Below are positions 43,829 through 52,817 of a stretch of DNA of 64,000 bases, in pieces. The stretch spans positions 27,155 through 91,154 of the forward strand of contig PLYO01000037.1 of NCBI GenBank assembly GCA_003151825.1, written 5' to 3'. The notes under the pieces are model-generated. The model was not told the DNA's origin. It worked only from the letters and a program-made list of their open reading frames with translations, and did not search any database. The position numbers and the translations under genes are program-made. Positions within the stretch are counted from its first letter, which is position 1. Every line of letters starts with the position of its first letter. The DNA is from Ignavibacteriota bacterium (GTDB lineage: Bacteria; Bacteroidota; Ignavibacteria; Palsa-1295).

Positions 43829-45180
43829 TGGCATTCGCACCTATTGCAACTCGCGCGCCGCGCATACCGGCTCCGCATGTCGTTCCGCCGCCGCCGGGTA
43901 AGGATCTGATCGAATTGCGCGACATCGGCATGACCTTCGTCACGCCGAACGGCAAGCCGCTGCCGGTGCTCGAACGTGTTAATATCACGGTTGCGGAAAA
44001 CGAGTTTCTGTGCATCTTAGGCGCGTCCGGCTCGGGAAAATCGACGATCCTTCGCATCATGACGGGTCTGCTAAAGCCGACGATCGGAACTGTTTCTGTC
44101 GATGGCAAGCCGCTGCGTGGAAACAATCCCTACACGGCGATCGTGTTTCAATCCTTCGCGCTCCTGCCGTGGCTGACGGTGGAAGAGAATATCGGTCTTG
44201 GCTTGGATGCGCTCCATGCTCCTCGCGAGGAGGTCGTCGAAAAAGCGAAGCGCGCGATCGACCAAGTCGGCCTCGAAGGATTCGAAGAAGCATACCCGAA
44301 AGAGCTGTCCGGCGGGATGAAGCAGCGCGTTGGCATTGCGAGAGCGCTCGTCGTCGAGCCGCGCATTCTTTGCATGGACGAGCCGTTCAGCGCGCTCGAT
44401 GCGCTCACGGCCGAAAATTTACGCTCGGAAGTGCTCGATCTGTTTCATGCCAACGCGGGAACGTTAAGCTCGGTCGTGATGGTGACGCATTCGATTGATG
44501 AAGGCGTGGAAATGGCGTCGCGTATCATTGTGCTCGATGCGCATCCGGGCCGCATCAAGGCGGAGTTTGCGAACCCCATGCCCTATCCCCGCAACCCGCG
44601 CTCGCAGGAATATATCGATCTTTCGAATCGCATTCACGCGCTTATCACCAACACCGTACTTCCCTTTAGCGAAGAAACGAAAGCCGTTTCGAAAACGGAA
44701 ATCCTTCCCGCCGCAAATATTGAAGAAATTTTGGGATTGCTCGGCATCCTCGCGGCGGAAGGCGGACGGCTCGGCGCCGGCGATCTGGCCGAGGCCGCCA
44801 GCCGTCGCTTTGACGAGACCTTGCAGATTATCAAGGCTGCGGAACTGCTTTCGTTTGTCGAATCGCCCGGCTTAGACGTTGTCATCACGCCGCTTGGAAA
44901 AGAGCTTGTCGAGGCTGACGTCAACGAGCAGAAGATTTTGCTCAACAAGCAGCTACGCAAGCTCCGCACATTCCAATTGCTGCTCGAAACCCTCCAGCAA
45001 AACGAGGGCGAAGTATCGTACGAAGTCCTCATCGAGGACTTCACCTCGCGGATGCCTTACGAGGAGCCTGCACAGCTTTTAGACACCGTTATCGACTGGG
45101 GCCGCTTCGCAGAACTCATCGGTTATCGCTCCAAGGACGACGTCGTTTATCTCGATACGGGCGAGCCGCCGAAGGAGTAA
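43828..45180 (+). CDS. ABC transporter ATPase, NitT/TauT type, with C-terminal domain
   Basis: A 450-aa protein starting at 43828 (MAFAPIATRAPR). ATPase motifs: Walker A GASGSGKST, Q-loop IVFQSFALLPWLTV, signature LSGGMKQRVGIARAL and Walker B LCMDEPFSALDALTAENL. The Q-loop SFALLPW and the last ~150 residues (an AAA-associated/ABC_transp domain: EEILGLLGILAAEGGRL, LNKQLRKLRTFQLLLETLQQ) are typical of nitrate/sulfonate-type importers, not of sugar importers. It is paired with a sugar-type permease, an unusual mix. No binding-protein gene is adjacent. Confidence 0.88.
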   Translation: MAFAPIATRAPRIPAPHVVPPPPGKDLIELRDIGMTFVTPNGKPLPVLERVNITVAENEFLCILGASGSGKSTILRIMTGLLKPTIGTVSVDGKPLRGNNPYTAIVFQSFALLPWLTVEENIGLGLDALHAPREEVVEKAKRAIDQVGLEGFEEAYPKELSGGMKQRVGIARALVVEPRILCMDEPFSALDALTAENLRSEVLDLFHANAGTLSSVVMVTHSIDEGVEMASRIIVLDAHPGRIKAEFANPMPYPRNPRSQEYIDLSNRIHALITNTVLPFSEETKAVSKTEILPAANIEEILGLLGILAAEGGRLGAGDLAEAASRRFDETLQIIKAAELLSFVESPGLDVVITPLGKELVEADVNEQKILLNKQLRKLRTFQLLLETLQQNEGEVSYEVLIEDFTSRMPYEEPAQLLDTVIDWGRFAELIGYRSKDDVVYLDTGEPPKE

Positions 45181-45265
45181 GCGAGATGGATTTTCGGATA
45201 GTGCCCCAATTGTTTCGTATTTTTGAATAAAATGGCGATGAGCCATACTCTCGAAAGGACTAACT

Positions 45266-47158
45266 ATGAAAAAATTATACGGTTTTACGCTCGCAATAGC
45301 ACTTTTTGCGGCTTCTGCTTCTCTTCATGCTCAGACAACGATTTTGCGCCCAGCAGTAGCATTCGTAAAAACCAGCCGGGATACCCTTTTTATCAAGCAG
45401 CCCGATTCCGCCGTGCAAGCCTATTATTTGCCGAAAATCATCACTGACTCGGGGCTGGGTCAGATCGTATATGACTCTATACACCAGCTTGCGGTCATCG
45501 GCATGACCCCCGACGGGAAGCGCTTAGTCATTGGTGGCACGATTTATTATCTCGACCACTCGAGCGGCAACCATGTCTTTTTTCAGGGGATCATCTCCCT
45601 CCCCTGGCCGATCACCACGACCGGCCTCTTGACTCCTTCTACTTCTATTAAAATGATGCTGTCCACCCGGAGCTTTGGACCGAACTTCTCGAGCTTCCGG
45701 CCCGTGGGCGTATTATCCAAGGATGGGAGCCAGTGGTGGGCTACGCTTGTGAGCGCAACGGGTGGGGGGGATGGCTCGCTCACTTTTTATCACGGAAAAA
45801 CCGATGGTTCCGGCTCGATCGATTCGACGACGGACGAAACCGGGATCGTGGACGGTTTCCACATGTCGAATATTGCCCTCGATACAACGAACAATACCAT
45901 GCTCGCCGTGTCCTTCAATGCTGTGACCTCCTCGGACCAAGCGACGGACCTGCATCCCTTTTTCTATGCCTGGAACTTGAAACAGAATAAGGATGTCATC
46001 GGAACCGATTTCAGAGGCAGCCTCACGAGTCTGACGGGCCGTGACACGACATATCTCGATGCTTATTTTGGCTTGACCGTGATTCCGGATAACAATGGTT
46101 CTACTGCCTTGATCGGTTTGACTCCATCTCCTGACAATTCCATCGCTCTTTACGATGTCCCCGATTTCAGTTCAGACTTCAGTCTTTCATCCGCAAACTA
46201 TACAATACAGAGAACGACTACCATCCCCTCGGACGAGGACTTTTTCGCCGGTCCGAATTGCAACGGAATTTATGCAGAGCAAGTCGGACCGGAAAGTGGC
46301 CAGACGGGCAATGCGGGCGACGTGTCCGTCAATTCCATCGGCGGGGATTCCATCCTTTTCGTCACACATGAGTCGCCTTATGACTGTGGCAATCGCAAGG
46401 CGAAGTCCGCGATCTGGATGTACGATCTTTCCGCAGGCACCGCGCAAATGATTTATAACGATCCTTCCGCGCAAGAGCTGCAGCCCGTGTGGATCGTGAT
46501 GCCCTATACGATTCCGGCACCAATTAATTATCCGGGGATCGCGTGGCAGACGGGTCTTGGCGGCAATTTTGGTACGGTAGATACAGGAAAAAGCCAGGGG
46601 TTGACATTCGTTGCCATCGATACCTCGCAGGTCACCACCACAATAGATTCCGCTAACATCACCGGAGCAAATGCGGCTCAGTTCACGCTTTCCGGAAAAA
46701 TATTTCCGACCACACTGAACGCGGGCGGAACGCTTCCAATAGCGGTCACTTTCACGCCCGTTGCACCGGCTGGCTCGGTGAATGCGGTGCTCACCGTCTA
46801 TTTTGAAGGCCAAACGCCCAGCACAATCGCACAACAGCTGAGTGGCAAAGTTGCCTTCCCAGCGAATGGCGTAAAAGAGGATGCCGCGCTTGCCGCTACG
46901 ATGTCTATCGAACCGAATCCATTTTCATCGAGCGCCTTCGTCCAACTCACCGTGCCGGATGCGGGCGCTTTGGGAATTCAAGTGCGTGACGCGCTCGGAC
47001 GGACGGTCTATACGTCCGATCTCCGAGAAACCGGCGCGGGCCAAACGGAATCGTTCGAGTTCGACGCCAAGTCGCTCGGACTTCCGGACGGCGTGTATTA
47101 TGTCACCGCCTTCTTAGGCGAGCGGCAAGCTTCGCGCGCGGTGGTGTTTGTGCATTGA
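45266..47158 (+). CDS. Secreted T9SS-sorted protein
   Basis: A 630-aa product with signal peptide MKKLYGFTLAIALFAASASLHAQ and an AAAGGA SD-like site upstream. Most of the body is an unrecognised beta-propeller-like region. Residues ~435-535 (FGTVDTGKSQGLTF, LPIAVTFTPVAPAG) resemble a choice-of-anchor D-type Ig domain. T9SS type A tail: IEPNPFSSSAF, LGRTVYTSDL, PDGVYYVTAF. Surface-exposed or released protein of unknown function. Confidence 0.8.
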   Translation: MKKLYGFTLAIALFAASASLHAQTTILRPAVAFVKTSRDTLFIKQPDSAVQAYYLPKIITDSGLGQIVYDSIHQLAVIGMTPDGKRLVIGGTIYYLDHSSGNHVFFQGIISLPWPITTTGLLTPSTSIKMMLSTRSFGPNFSSFRPVGVLSKDGSQWWATLVSATGGGDGSLTFYHGKTDGSGSIDSTTDETGIVDGFHMSNIALDTTNNTMLAVSFNAVTSSDQATDLHPFFYAWNLKQNKDVIGTDFRGSLTSLTGRDTTYLDAYFGLTVIPDNNGSTALIGLTPSPDNSIALYDVPDFSSDFSLSSANYTIQRTTTIPSDEDFFAGPNCNGIYAEQVGPESGQTGNAGDVSVNSIGGDSILFVTHESPYDCGNRKAKSAIWMYDLSAGTAQMIYNDPSAQELQPVWIVMPYTIPAPINYPGIAWQTGLGGNFGTVDTGKSQGLTFVAIDTSQVTTTIDSANITGANAAQFTLSGKIFPTTLNAGGTLPIAVTFTPVAPAGSVNAVLTVYFEGQTPSTIAQQLSGKVAFPANGVKEDAALAATMSIEPNPFSSSAFVQLTVPDAGALGIQVRDALGRTVYTSDLRETGAGQTESFEFDAKSLGLPDGVYYVTAFLGERQASRAVVFVH

Positions 47159-47179
47159 AGAAATTCGTCTTTTCAAGCA

Positions 47180-47283
47180 CGTCATTGCGAGGAGCGACGA
47201 AGGAGCGACGAAGCAATCCGTTGAGATTCTGCTGAATGTCCGGAGATTGCTTCGTCGTCCCTCCGGGACTCCTCGCAATGACG
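47180..47283. repeat. ~104-nt palindromic element, second copy of the GTCATTGCGA family
   Basis: Ends GTCATTGCGAGGAG / CTCCTCGCAATGAC, and the inner words GACGAAGCAATCCG and GGAGATTGCTTCGTC are inverted. Matches the element at 20560-20708. It lies between convergent genes. Confidence 0.85.
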
Positions 47284-47313
47284 TATTAAATAATAGAACG
47301 TGAGCGATTCATC

Positions 47314-47601
47314 TCACGTCTTCCACTGAATGTCCCGCACCAGACCGGGACCATACTCGGCGGCAATTTTTTCGATGATAGAAGTTTTCTGCATCGTTAG
47401 CTCATAGCGCCAGACCGCATTTTTAACGCGCACGGTCAGGATGCCTTTATCGAGCTTCTCTGCTACGGTCGCGCTCGCTATCTTTTCGCCGACAATGCGT
47501 GCCCAATCCGTAAGCACCGAATAGTCGCGTGCTTTTTTATCCAGACCGAATTCTTTCAGGACTTCGGAAATCACTTTTTGGAGCGACAGAGGTTGATTCA
47601 T
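47314..47601 (-). CDS. DciA-like (DUF721) protein
   Basis: A 95-aa protein. DUF721 pattern: LQKVISEVLKEFGLD, W-x-x-IVGEKIASAT and GILTVRVKNAVWRYELT. DciA proteins help load the replicative helicase DnaB in bacteria that lack DnaC. Located 18 nt after recF on the same strand, as in many genomes. Confidence 0.85.
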   Translation of the reverse strand: MNQPLSLQKVISEVLKEFGLDKKARDYSVLTDWARIVGEKIASATVAEKLDKGILTVRVKNAVWRYELTMQKTSIIEKIAAEYGPGLVRDIQWKT

Positions 47602-47619
47602 GGGTGCATTCGGCTAACG

Positions 47620-48762
47620 CTAACATACAGAGCCGCGTTCGATGGAAAGAATTCGATGATCGTTGGAACTCAGTCCGAGTAATGATTCAAATCGCTCGCG
47701 TTCGGTCGAAGTAATAAACGTCTGTCCGAGTTCGCCAGACATAGCAAGCTCTAACATCGTTCGAGCGCGCTCGCGGTCGAGTTCGCTGAAGACATCATCG
47801 AGCAGGAGCATCGGCGTTTCACCAGCAGCCTCTTTTAGATATTCGAATTCGGCAAGCTTCATGGCAACGAGCAGCGTTTTATGCTGCCCTTGCGAGGCAT
47901 ACAGCCGCGCTTCCTGTCCGGGATTGATAAAAAACATAAGTTCATCCCGGTGCGGCCCGAACAACGTTGTGCCCCTCCGCACTTCCTCAATGTTGCAGAT
48001 TACTGCCTGCTCCGCGAGCAGCGCCTCGAAATTTCCGGAAGAAGCCTCTAACCCCATCGGCAAATATGCAAGCGATGGTTCTTCGCGGCTCTGTGAGATT
48101 ACTCGATACGCATGGAGCAACCGTGGGCGGAATTCCTCCGTGAAGCGCGCACGCCGCCGCATGATGCTGGCACCATGCTTGAGGACGAGTGCCGTCCACG
48201 GTGCGAGAAGTGGCTGAATAGCGGAAAGCGATTGCCGCTTTTGCCGCGCGTCCGAAAGAATCGCATTGCGCTGTTTCAGAGCGCGGCGGTATTCGAGTTC
48301 GTCTTCGAGATACGCGCGGCTCGCCTGCGAAAGAACCATATTGAGAAATCGCCGCCGCTCCGAAGGCGGCCCCCCGGTAATGATTTTTTCATCCGGCGTA
48401 AGCACCACGACCGGCGCGCGACCAATTAAGTCCGCATAAGTTCGAATACGTTCACTGTTAGCAACAATCGTTTTTTTTAATCGCAGTCCCGACTCAATCT
48501 GGATCGATACATGATGCCCGACGCCAAGATCGCTGACCGACCGGGCTTCGACTTCGAGCAACACGTCGCCCTGACGGATAAGCACAGCATCCGATTGAGA
48601 TGAAAAGCTTTTGGTCAGTGTGGCGAGAGAAATCGCTTCGAGAATCGAAGTTTTCCCTGCGCCGTTCGGGCCAACGAGTACGTTTATTTTCGGCGCAAGA
48701 TCGCGGACGAACGTATCCGCATGATTGCGGAAGTTGCGAAGGTGAATGGAAGAAGCGCGCAC
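47620..48762 (-). CDS. recF: DNA replication and repair protein RecF
   Basis: A 380-aa SMC-like ATPase with GTG start at 48762. Walker A GPNGAGKTSI (31-40), the RecF-specific LRNFRNHAD near the start and the RSFGPHRDEL-type block TLFGPHRDELMFF, plus Walker B MLLLDDVFSELD. It loads RecA at single-strand gaps. Downstream of dnaN, a common order, with a palindrome in the gap. Confidence 0.94.
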   Translation of the reverse strand: MRASSIHLRNFRNHADTFVRDLAPKINVLVGPNGAGKTSILEAISLATLTKSFSSQSDAVLIRQGDVLLEVEARSVSDLGVGHHVSIQIESGLRLKKTIVANSERIRTYADLIGRAPVVVLTPDEKIITGGPPSERRRFLNMVLSQASRAYLEDELEYRRALKQRNAILSDARQKRQSLSAIQPLLAPWTALVLKHGASIMRRRARFTEEFRPRLLHAYRVISQSREEPSLAYLPMGLEASSGNFEALLAEQAVICNIEEVRRGTTLFGPHRDELMFFINPGQEARLYASQGQHKTLLVAMKLAEFEYLKEAAGETPMLLLDDVFSELDRERARTMLELAMSGELGQTFITSTERERFESLLGLSSNDHRILSIERGSVC

Positions 48763-48794
48763 GCTATTGTTTTGAATCTTAAATGTGGCTTTAT

Positions 48795-48886
48795 GTCATT
48801 CTTGCGAAAGCGGGAATCCAGATTCGGATTTGCCGCAAAGAGTTATCGCACCGCAAGGACTGGATTCCCGCTTTCGCGGGAATGAC
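48795..48886. repeat. Palindromic element between dnaN and recF
   Basis: 27-nt arms (48795-48821 and 48860-48886), GTCATTCTTGCGAAAGCGGG... and its near-perfect complement, with a short unrelated centre. A different family from the GTCATTGCGA elements. Confidence 0.85.
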
Positions 48887-48914
48887 AATGAATCAGTCAC
48901 ATAATCCAAAAAAA

Positions 48915-50030
48915 TCAACCATTCAGCCGCACGGGCATGACGAGCATCAGCAAATCTTCCTCGTTCGTGCTTACGGGTTCGACGATAGCGGCGCGCGTGG
49001 GCGTCGAAAATTTCAGCGTGATGTCTTCGGTGTCGAGGTGCGAAAGCGCATCTTCGATAAAGCGTCCGTTAAAGCCGATCGTCAGTTCATCGTCGGAGTA
49101 ATCGCAGGGAATTTGCTCGCGCGCTTCGTTGCCGGCGTCGTAGTTTTCAGCAAGCACGGACATCTGATCCTTCGCAAGCTGAAAGCGAAGCTGTTTCGTA
49201 TTGGCATTCGCAAAAATCGAAACGCGCTTGACCGAGCGGAGCATCGCGTCCTTCGAAATGGTGAGCATCTTATCGTTTTCGCGCGGGATAACGGCCTCAT
49301 AATTCGGATAACGCTCGTCAATGAGCCTCGAAAGAATTGTCGTTGCGCCGGACTGAAACTCCACGTGGGTCGGGCTGAAACGGAGCGTAATCGAGTCGGC
49401 GTCATCGTAAGATTTCGCTACTAATCCGAGCGCTTTGGCGGGCACGATAATATCGAGTTCGGTTTCGGTCTTGAGCGTCGCATTCGTGAATCGCACGAGG
49501 CGGTGACCGTCGGTTGCAACGGCGCGGGTGCCATCGGGCGAAAATTGGAAGAGCACGCCCATCATGCTTGGACGAAGATCGTCCGTCGAAACAGCAAAGA
49601 GGGTTTTTGCAATAAGACGCTTTAGCGTTGCGGCATCGACGGGAATCGAGCCTTCGGGCTTGAAGTCCGCAGCAGCATTCGGAAGCTGCGCCGTTTCATC
49701 GACGGCAAGTTGATAATTTCCCTGCGCCGTTTGCAACGTAGCACGCCGCGTGGTCTTGTCGAGCGTAAAGGTCAGCTCGCCCTCGGCCAGCGCGCGGACG
49801 ATCTCATAAAAAAGCTTCGCAGGAATGTTGGCCGTGCCATCCTTCACGCCGCTGACTTCCATCGAGGCGTTCACGGTAATTTCGAGATCGGTGCCTGTGA
49901 AGGTGAGCGTGTCGCCTTTTAGCTCGACGAGCACCGTTTCGAGCTGCGGCAGCGTGGACTTCGTGGGAATAACGGCGATGACTTTCGCCAGTGTATCTTG
50001 CAGGGGCTTGATTTGCGCGATGAATTTCAT
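48915..50030 (-). CDS. dnaN: DNA polymerase III sliding clamp (beta subunit)
   Basis: A 371-aa clamp. Family features: FTGTDLEITV, VPAKALGLVAK, RLIDERYPNYEAVIP and the C-terminal LLMLVMPVRLNG, which closes the peptide-binding pocket. It forms the ring that tethers DNA polymerase. dnaA is not next to it in the window, so this need not be the replication origin. recF follows. Confidence 0.95.
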   Translation of the reverse strand: MKFIAQIKPLQDTLAKVIAVIPTKSTLPQLETVLVELKGDTLTFTGTDLEITVNASMEVSGVKDGTANIPAKLFYEIVRALAEGELTFTLDKTTRRATLQTAQGNYQLAVDETAQLPNAAADFKPEGSIPVDAATLKRLIAKTLFAVSTDDLRPSMMGVLFQFSPDGTRAVATDGHRLVRFTNATLKTETELDIIVPAKALGLVAKSYDDADSITLRFSPTHVEFQSGATTILSRLIDERYPNYEAVIPRENDKMLTISKDAMLRSVKRVSIFANANTKQLRFQLAKDQMSVLAENYDAGNEAREQIPCDYSDDELTIGFNGRFIEDALSHLDTEDITLKFSTPTRAAIVEPVSTNEEDLLMLVMPVRLNG

Positions 50031-50390
50031 TGAGATGGTTAGAACAGAAAATTATAAAACTAGGTGTACCCAAACAAAAAAATACGTTGAGCAAGAACAA
50101 GAACAGCAAAAACCAAACGGAATTCCCCCAACTTTTAATAATATTGATCGCAGGAAAAACCCGTTCCAAAATATGGGAAGCATCGCACGAAGTAACTTCG
50201 AACGCTATCGGGCCGTGGCGATCTTCGCTCCGTTAGGAGTGCAATCTTTGTAGCCGTGGGTTTTAACCCTCGGTATGAAGTACACAATGGGTTTTTAGCT
50301 CCGGTAGGAGCGGCATAAAGCGCCAGCCGCCAACGAGCGGTTGGTGGGATTAAGCTACGCGACCGGGGCGGGATAAAATGCTTGCCTAAG
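50031..50390. other. Gene-less region upstream of dnaN
   Basis: AT-rich 200 nt that must carry the dnaN promoter, then a palindrome-rich part (50248-50373). No cluster of DnaA boxes is seen, so an origin is not supported. Confidence 0.5.
50248..50373. repeat. Composite palindromic element
   Basis: Begins TTGTAGCCGTGGGTTTTAACC (hairpin CCGTGGGTT/AACCCTCGG), continues with GGGTTTTTAGCTCCGGTAGG and CGCCAGCCGCCAACGAGCGG. It ends near GCTACGCGACCGGGGCGGGA. Shares the outer GTAGCC/GCTAC words with other elements here. Confidence 0.6.
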
Positions 50391-50750
50391 ATGTTGCTAT
50401 ATAAGATGATTAGCCCTTCCAGAACCTTCTCACTCCAATATTATACCGCGAAGAACGGAAAGGACTACTATAAGGAGTTCCTCGATACGCTTGATGACCA
50501 GACCAGCACGAAAGTTCAGGCACAGGTCGCAAAACTCGCGGTGGGCATTGGAAAAGTAAAGACGCTGGCAAATAAGCTATGGGAACTCAAAGTAGAGCAC
50601 GGGCCGGGATATCGAGTACTGTTTACCCGCCGGGGAAGTGAGATTGTCCTCATTCTTGCCGGTTCCGATAAGAGCGATCAGGAGAGAATCATATCGTTAG
50701 CGAAACGGTTAATTATCGAGATCGAAGAAACAGAAAAAAGGAAAAAATAA
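50391..50750 (+). CDS. HigB/HI1419-type toxin (RelE/ParE family)
   Basis: The start is uncertain (ATG 50391 or 50406). The ~119-aa product has the pattern AKNGKDYYKEFLDTLDD, LWELKVEHGPGYRVLFTRRG and LAGSDKSDQERIISLAKRL, typical of phage-derived Gp49/HI1419-like mRNA interferases. The toxin comes first, as in HigBA-type modules, with the partner 1 nt downstream. Confidence 0.85.
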   Translation: MLLYKMISPSRTFSLQYYTAKNGKDYYKEFLDTLDDQTSTKVQAQVAKLAVGIGKVKTLANKLWELKVEHGPGYRVLFTRRGSEIVLILAGSDKSDQERIISLAKRLIIEIEETEKRKK

Positions 50751-50751
50751 C

Positions 50752-50994
50752 ATGCCATTCAAATCACACGAAGATTTTATGCGAGAATACCTCGCCGACC
50801 CGGAAATGGCCGCTGCGTACCTCAATACCTGCATTGAAGACGGGAACCCGTGGCTGATTGCCGATGCGTTCCGATTAGTCGAACAGATTCATGGCAAAAA
50901 ACGGCATTTTCGCCTTCGGTTGGAAGCGGTTCCTGTTCACACCCCAAAACCGCGCCGCGCGCCCGCTAAACGAACGCGAAGGGTTGCAGCATAA
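50752..50994 (+). CDS. Partner antitoxin, apparently lacking its HTH
   Basis: An 80-aa protein. The first ~45 residues (MREYLADPEMAAAYLNTCIE, GNPWLIADAFRLVEQIHG) match HI1420-type antidotes. These normally continue with a helix-turn-helix of ~45 residues, but here the sequence jumps to KKRHFRLRLEAVPV and a basic Pro/Arg tail. An internal deletion is the simplest reading. It may still bind the toxin but not DNA. Confidence 0.7.
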   Translation: MPFKSHEDFMREYLADPEMAAAYLNTCIEDGNPWLIADAFRLVEQIHGKKRHFRLRLEAVPVHTPKPRRAPAKRTRRVAA

Positions 50995-51130
50995 TGCGCC
51001 CGCCACCAGCGCGTGGGGGACGTGGTTAAGCAGCGACGGGTGAGTTAAGTGGTTTTAATGTTGGCCCGCTTCGTGCAGTGAGTGTGTCATGTGGAGCATA
51101 TACGCTACACATCAAAGAAAGGAACTCAAA

Positions 51131-51598
51131 ATGAAAACCTACATCGTTCTAACCGCACTCCTCGTGTGCGCGGGCGGTGACGCAGGTGCAAAACGTCACG
51201 TCCAACGACAGAGCTATTACTTAGATAGCCTCGTTCGCGCCGAATTCAGATACGCACCGAATGACCCGACGACATGGGATCAAAACAAACGGCTTGGCAT
51301 GGCCAATTTCGTTCTTCAGGATGAATGGGCATGGTCCAAGCTACTCTCCAGCGGGAAGGTTAATACAGATCACAACTTCACGGTAACGCTCGTCGGCCAA
51401 AAGGACCGGCAAGTGAGCATTGCGGAGTTCCGCGCTGTCTTTGCCGCCGATATGGCCCGCGCCGATACGTTACTATATAACTTCCGGCTATTGTGCGCGG
51501 CCAAAAAACACAGGAGCCCATATACTGTTATCTTCGAGCGAGCGTATGAAACAGCTTACGCCCGCAACGAGAAGGCCGCAGCTATCGCGGCTCGATGA
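51131..51598 (+). CDS. Small secreted protein, unknown
   Basis: The ATG at 51131 follows AAAGGA. The 155-aa product starts with a hydrophobic stretch (MKTYIVLTALLVCAGGDAGA) that fits a signal peptide. The rest (EFRYAPNDPTTWDQNKR, VTLVGQKDRQVSIAEFRAVF) is not a recognised family. Confidence 0.6.
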   Translation: MKTYIVLTALLVCAGGDAGAKRHVQRQSYYLDSLVRAEFRYAPNDPTTWDQNKRLGMANFVLQDEWAWSKLLSSGKVNTDHNFTVTLVGQKDRQVSIAEFRAVFAADMARADTLLYNFRLLCAAKKHRSPYTVIFERAYETAYARNEKAAAIAAR

Positions 51599-51629
51599 GA
51601 GCGATAGTTATTATTATCGAGAAGCGGTT

Positions 51630-51683
51630 CACGGCATGGCGTTTCGCAGTCAGAGTTTCTGCGAAACGCCGTGCTGTTTTAAT
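51630..51683 (+). terminator. Strong hairpin after the secreted protein gene
   Basis: Imperfect 18-bp stem CGGCATGGCGTTTCGCAG / CTGCGAAACGCCGTGCTG followed by TTTTAA. Confidence 0.65.
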
Positions 51684-51777
51684 ACGTCGTGTTGTATCCA
51701 CGCTGTGCTTAAGAAGCAAAAAAAGACAAACCAATACTCACCCCTCCTTGTTATTTATTATTCAATTTCAAAATACA

Positions 51778-52371
51778 ATGAACAACCAGGAATCAGAATT
51801 TCCGAACGACTTTAATGGTCATTCATCAGCCTCGAAAAAAATTGACCTTGACCGCCTCTATAATCAGGGTTTTACCGAGGGTCAATCAGATAAGGAAAAC
51901 GGCATCTCAAACCACGCAATCCTCAAGGGCGTTGATTCTTCCGACATTAATGTGATGGCATTTTCGCGTGGATACCATGACGCTCACGTGCCCGAGTCTA
52001 AAATGTATGGAGGAGCATTGGGAATTTCCCACTATATCGTTGAATTACCATATGACTGTGCCGAAAAGCCTTGTAGATTCCAAATCTTGAGGGTTTACAT
52101 GAATGACAAGCGAGAGTTTGCAGCAAAGATTGAGTACCAATGGATGCTCAAAGGTGGACAGATTCCATATTTTGGACTGGGAACCTATAAATTTAAAGCT
52201 AAAAAAAGTTTGCATGGCGAAGCCTTCGATCTCGAGATAGATGCAGAGGGAATTGAGGAAGCTGTCGGACTATTGGCTATTAAGCATCCCGAGTTCGGGA
52301 ATGTTGAAGTTATACCGCATCCATCGTGCTTAAACCTATTCCGTAAAGGTATCCGTTTAGTCGCTGAATAA
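51778..52371 (+). CDS. Unknown cytoplasmic protein
   Basis: The ATG at 51778 is chosen because the sequence before it is a hairpin region and reads as an unlikely N-terminus. The 197-aa product (MNNQESEFPND, YNQGFTEGQSDKENG, YIVELPYDCAEKPCRFQIL) has no recognised domain and no signal peptide. The next gene is 10 nt downstream, so they may be co-transcribed. Confidence 0.6.
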   Translation: MNNQESEFPNDFNGHSSASKKIDLDRLYNQGFTEGQSDKENGISNHAILKGVDSSDINVMAFSRGYHDAHVPESKMYGGALGISHYIVELPYDCAEKPCRFQILRVYMNDKREFAAKIEYQWMLKGGQIPYFGLGTYKFKAKKSLHGEAFDLEIDAEGIEEAVGLLAIKHPEFGNVEVIPHPSCLNLFRKGIRLVAE

Positions 52372-52381
52372 GAACAACTAC

Positions 52382-52813
52382 GTGAATAAAAGGCAACGAT
52401 TAGTCCTCTGGTTAAGCTTTGGCCTTGTCGTGATTTCTGCTTTATTTCCGCCAAAGCAAGCTCATTACACTGGCAAAAGCATTGCGGAATTTAGGATAGA
52501 CACAACTCAACTTTTGGTAGAATGGACATTCATCCTTCTCCTCGCTGGAATCGCAATACTTGCGCTCTATACAAAGCAAGGTTCAATCGAGAGCAAAGTG
52601 TTAAAAGAGAGCAAGGACGATGAGGCATCTATTTCTCCACTTCGAAGATGGCACCGCCAATTGATATGGATTGCAGCAGCCTACTTCCTTGGAGCATTGG
52701 CTTTTCTTTCGAATAGCGCCGATGTTGGAACTGCATTTTTTCAACTGTTTTGTGCTACACTCCTTTTATTTCTTGCCCTGTTAGGCTGGCGATCTCGAAT
52801 CGAAAAATCTTAA
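52382..52813 (+). CDS. Small membrane protein, unknown
   Basis: A 143-aa product, GTG start at 52382. Four hydrophobic segments (near residues 8-22, 45-62, 95-108 and 118-136), with basic loops between. Not recognised. The end is 4 nt from a convergent lipoprotein gene. Confidence 0.6.
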   Translation: MNKRQRLVLWLSFGLVVISALFPPKQAHYTGKSIAEFRIDTTQLLVEWTFILLLAGIAILALYTKQGSIESKVLKESKDDEASISPLRRWHRQLIWIAAAYFLGALAFLSNSADVGTAFFQLFCATLLLFLALLGWRSRIEKS

Positions 52814-52817
52814 TTAT

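Noticed and set aside
48783-49424. Open frame on the plus strand over dnaN
   Set aside because: Antisense to dnaN and begins in a palindromic repeat.
50031-50390. Possible replication origin upstream of dnaN
   Set aside because: No cluster of DnaA boxes and no dnaA gene nearby.
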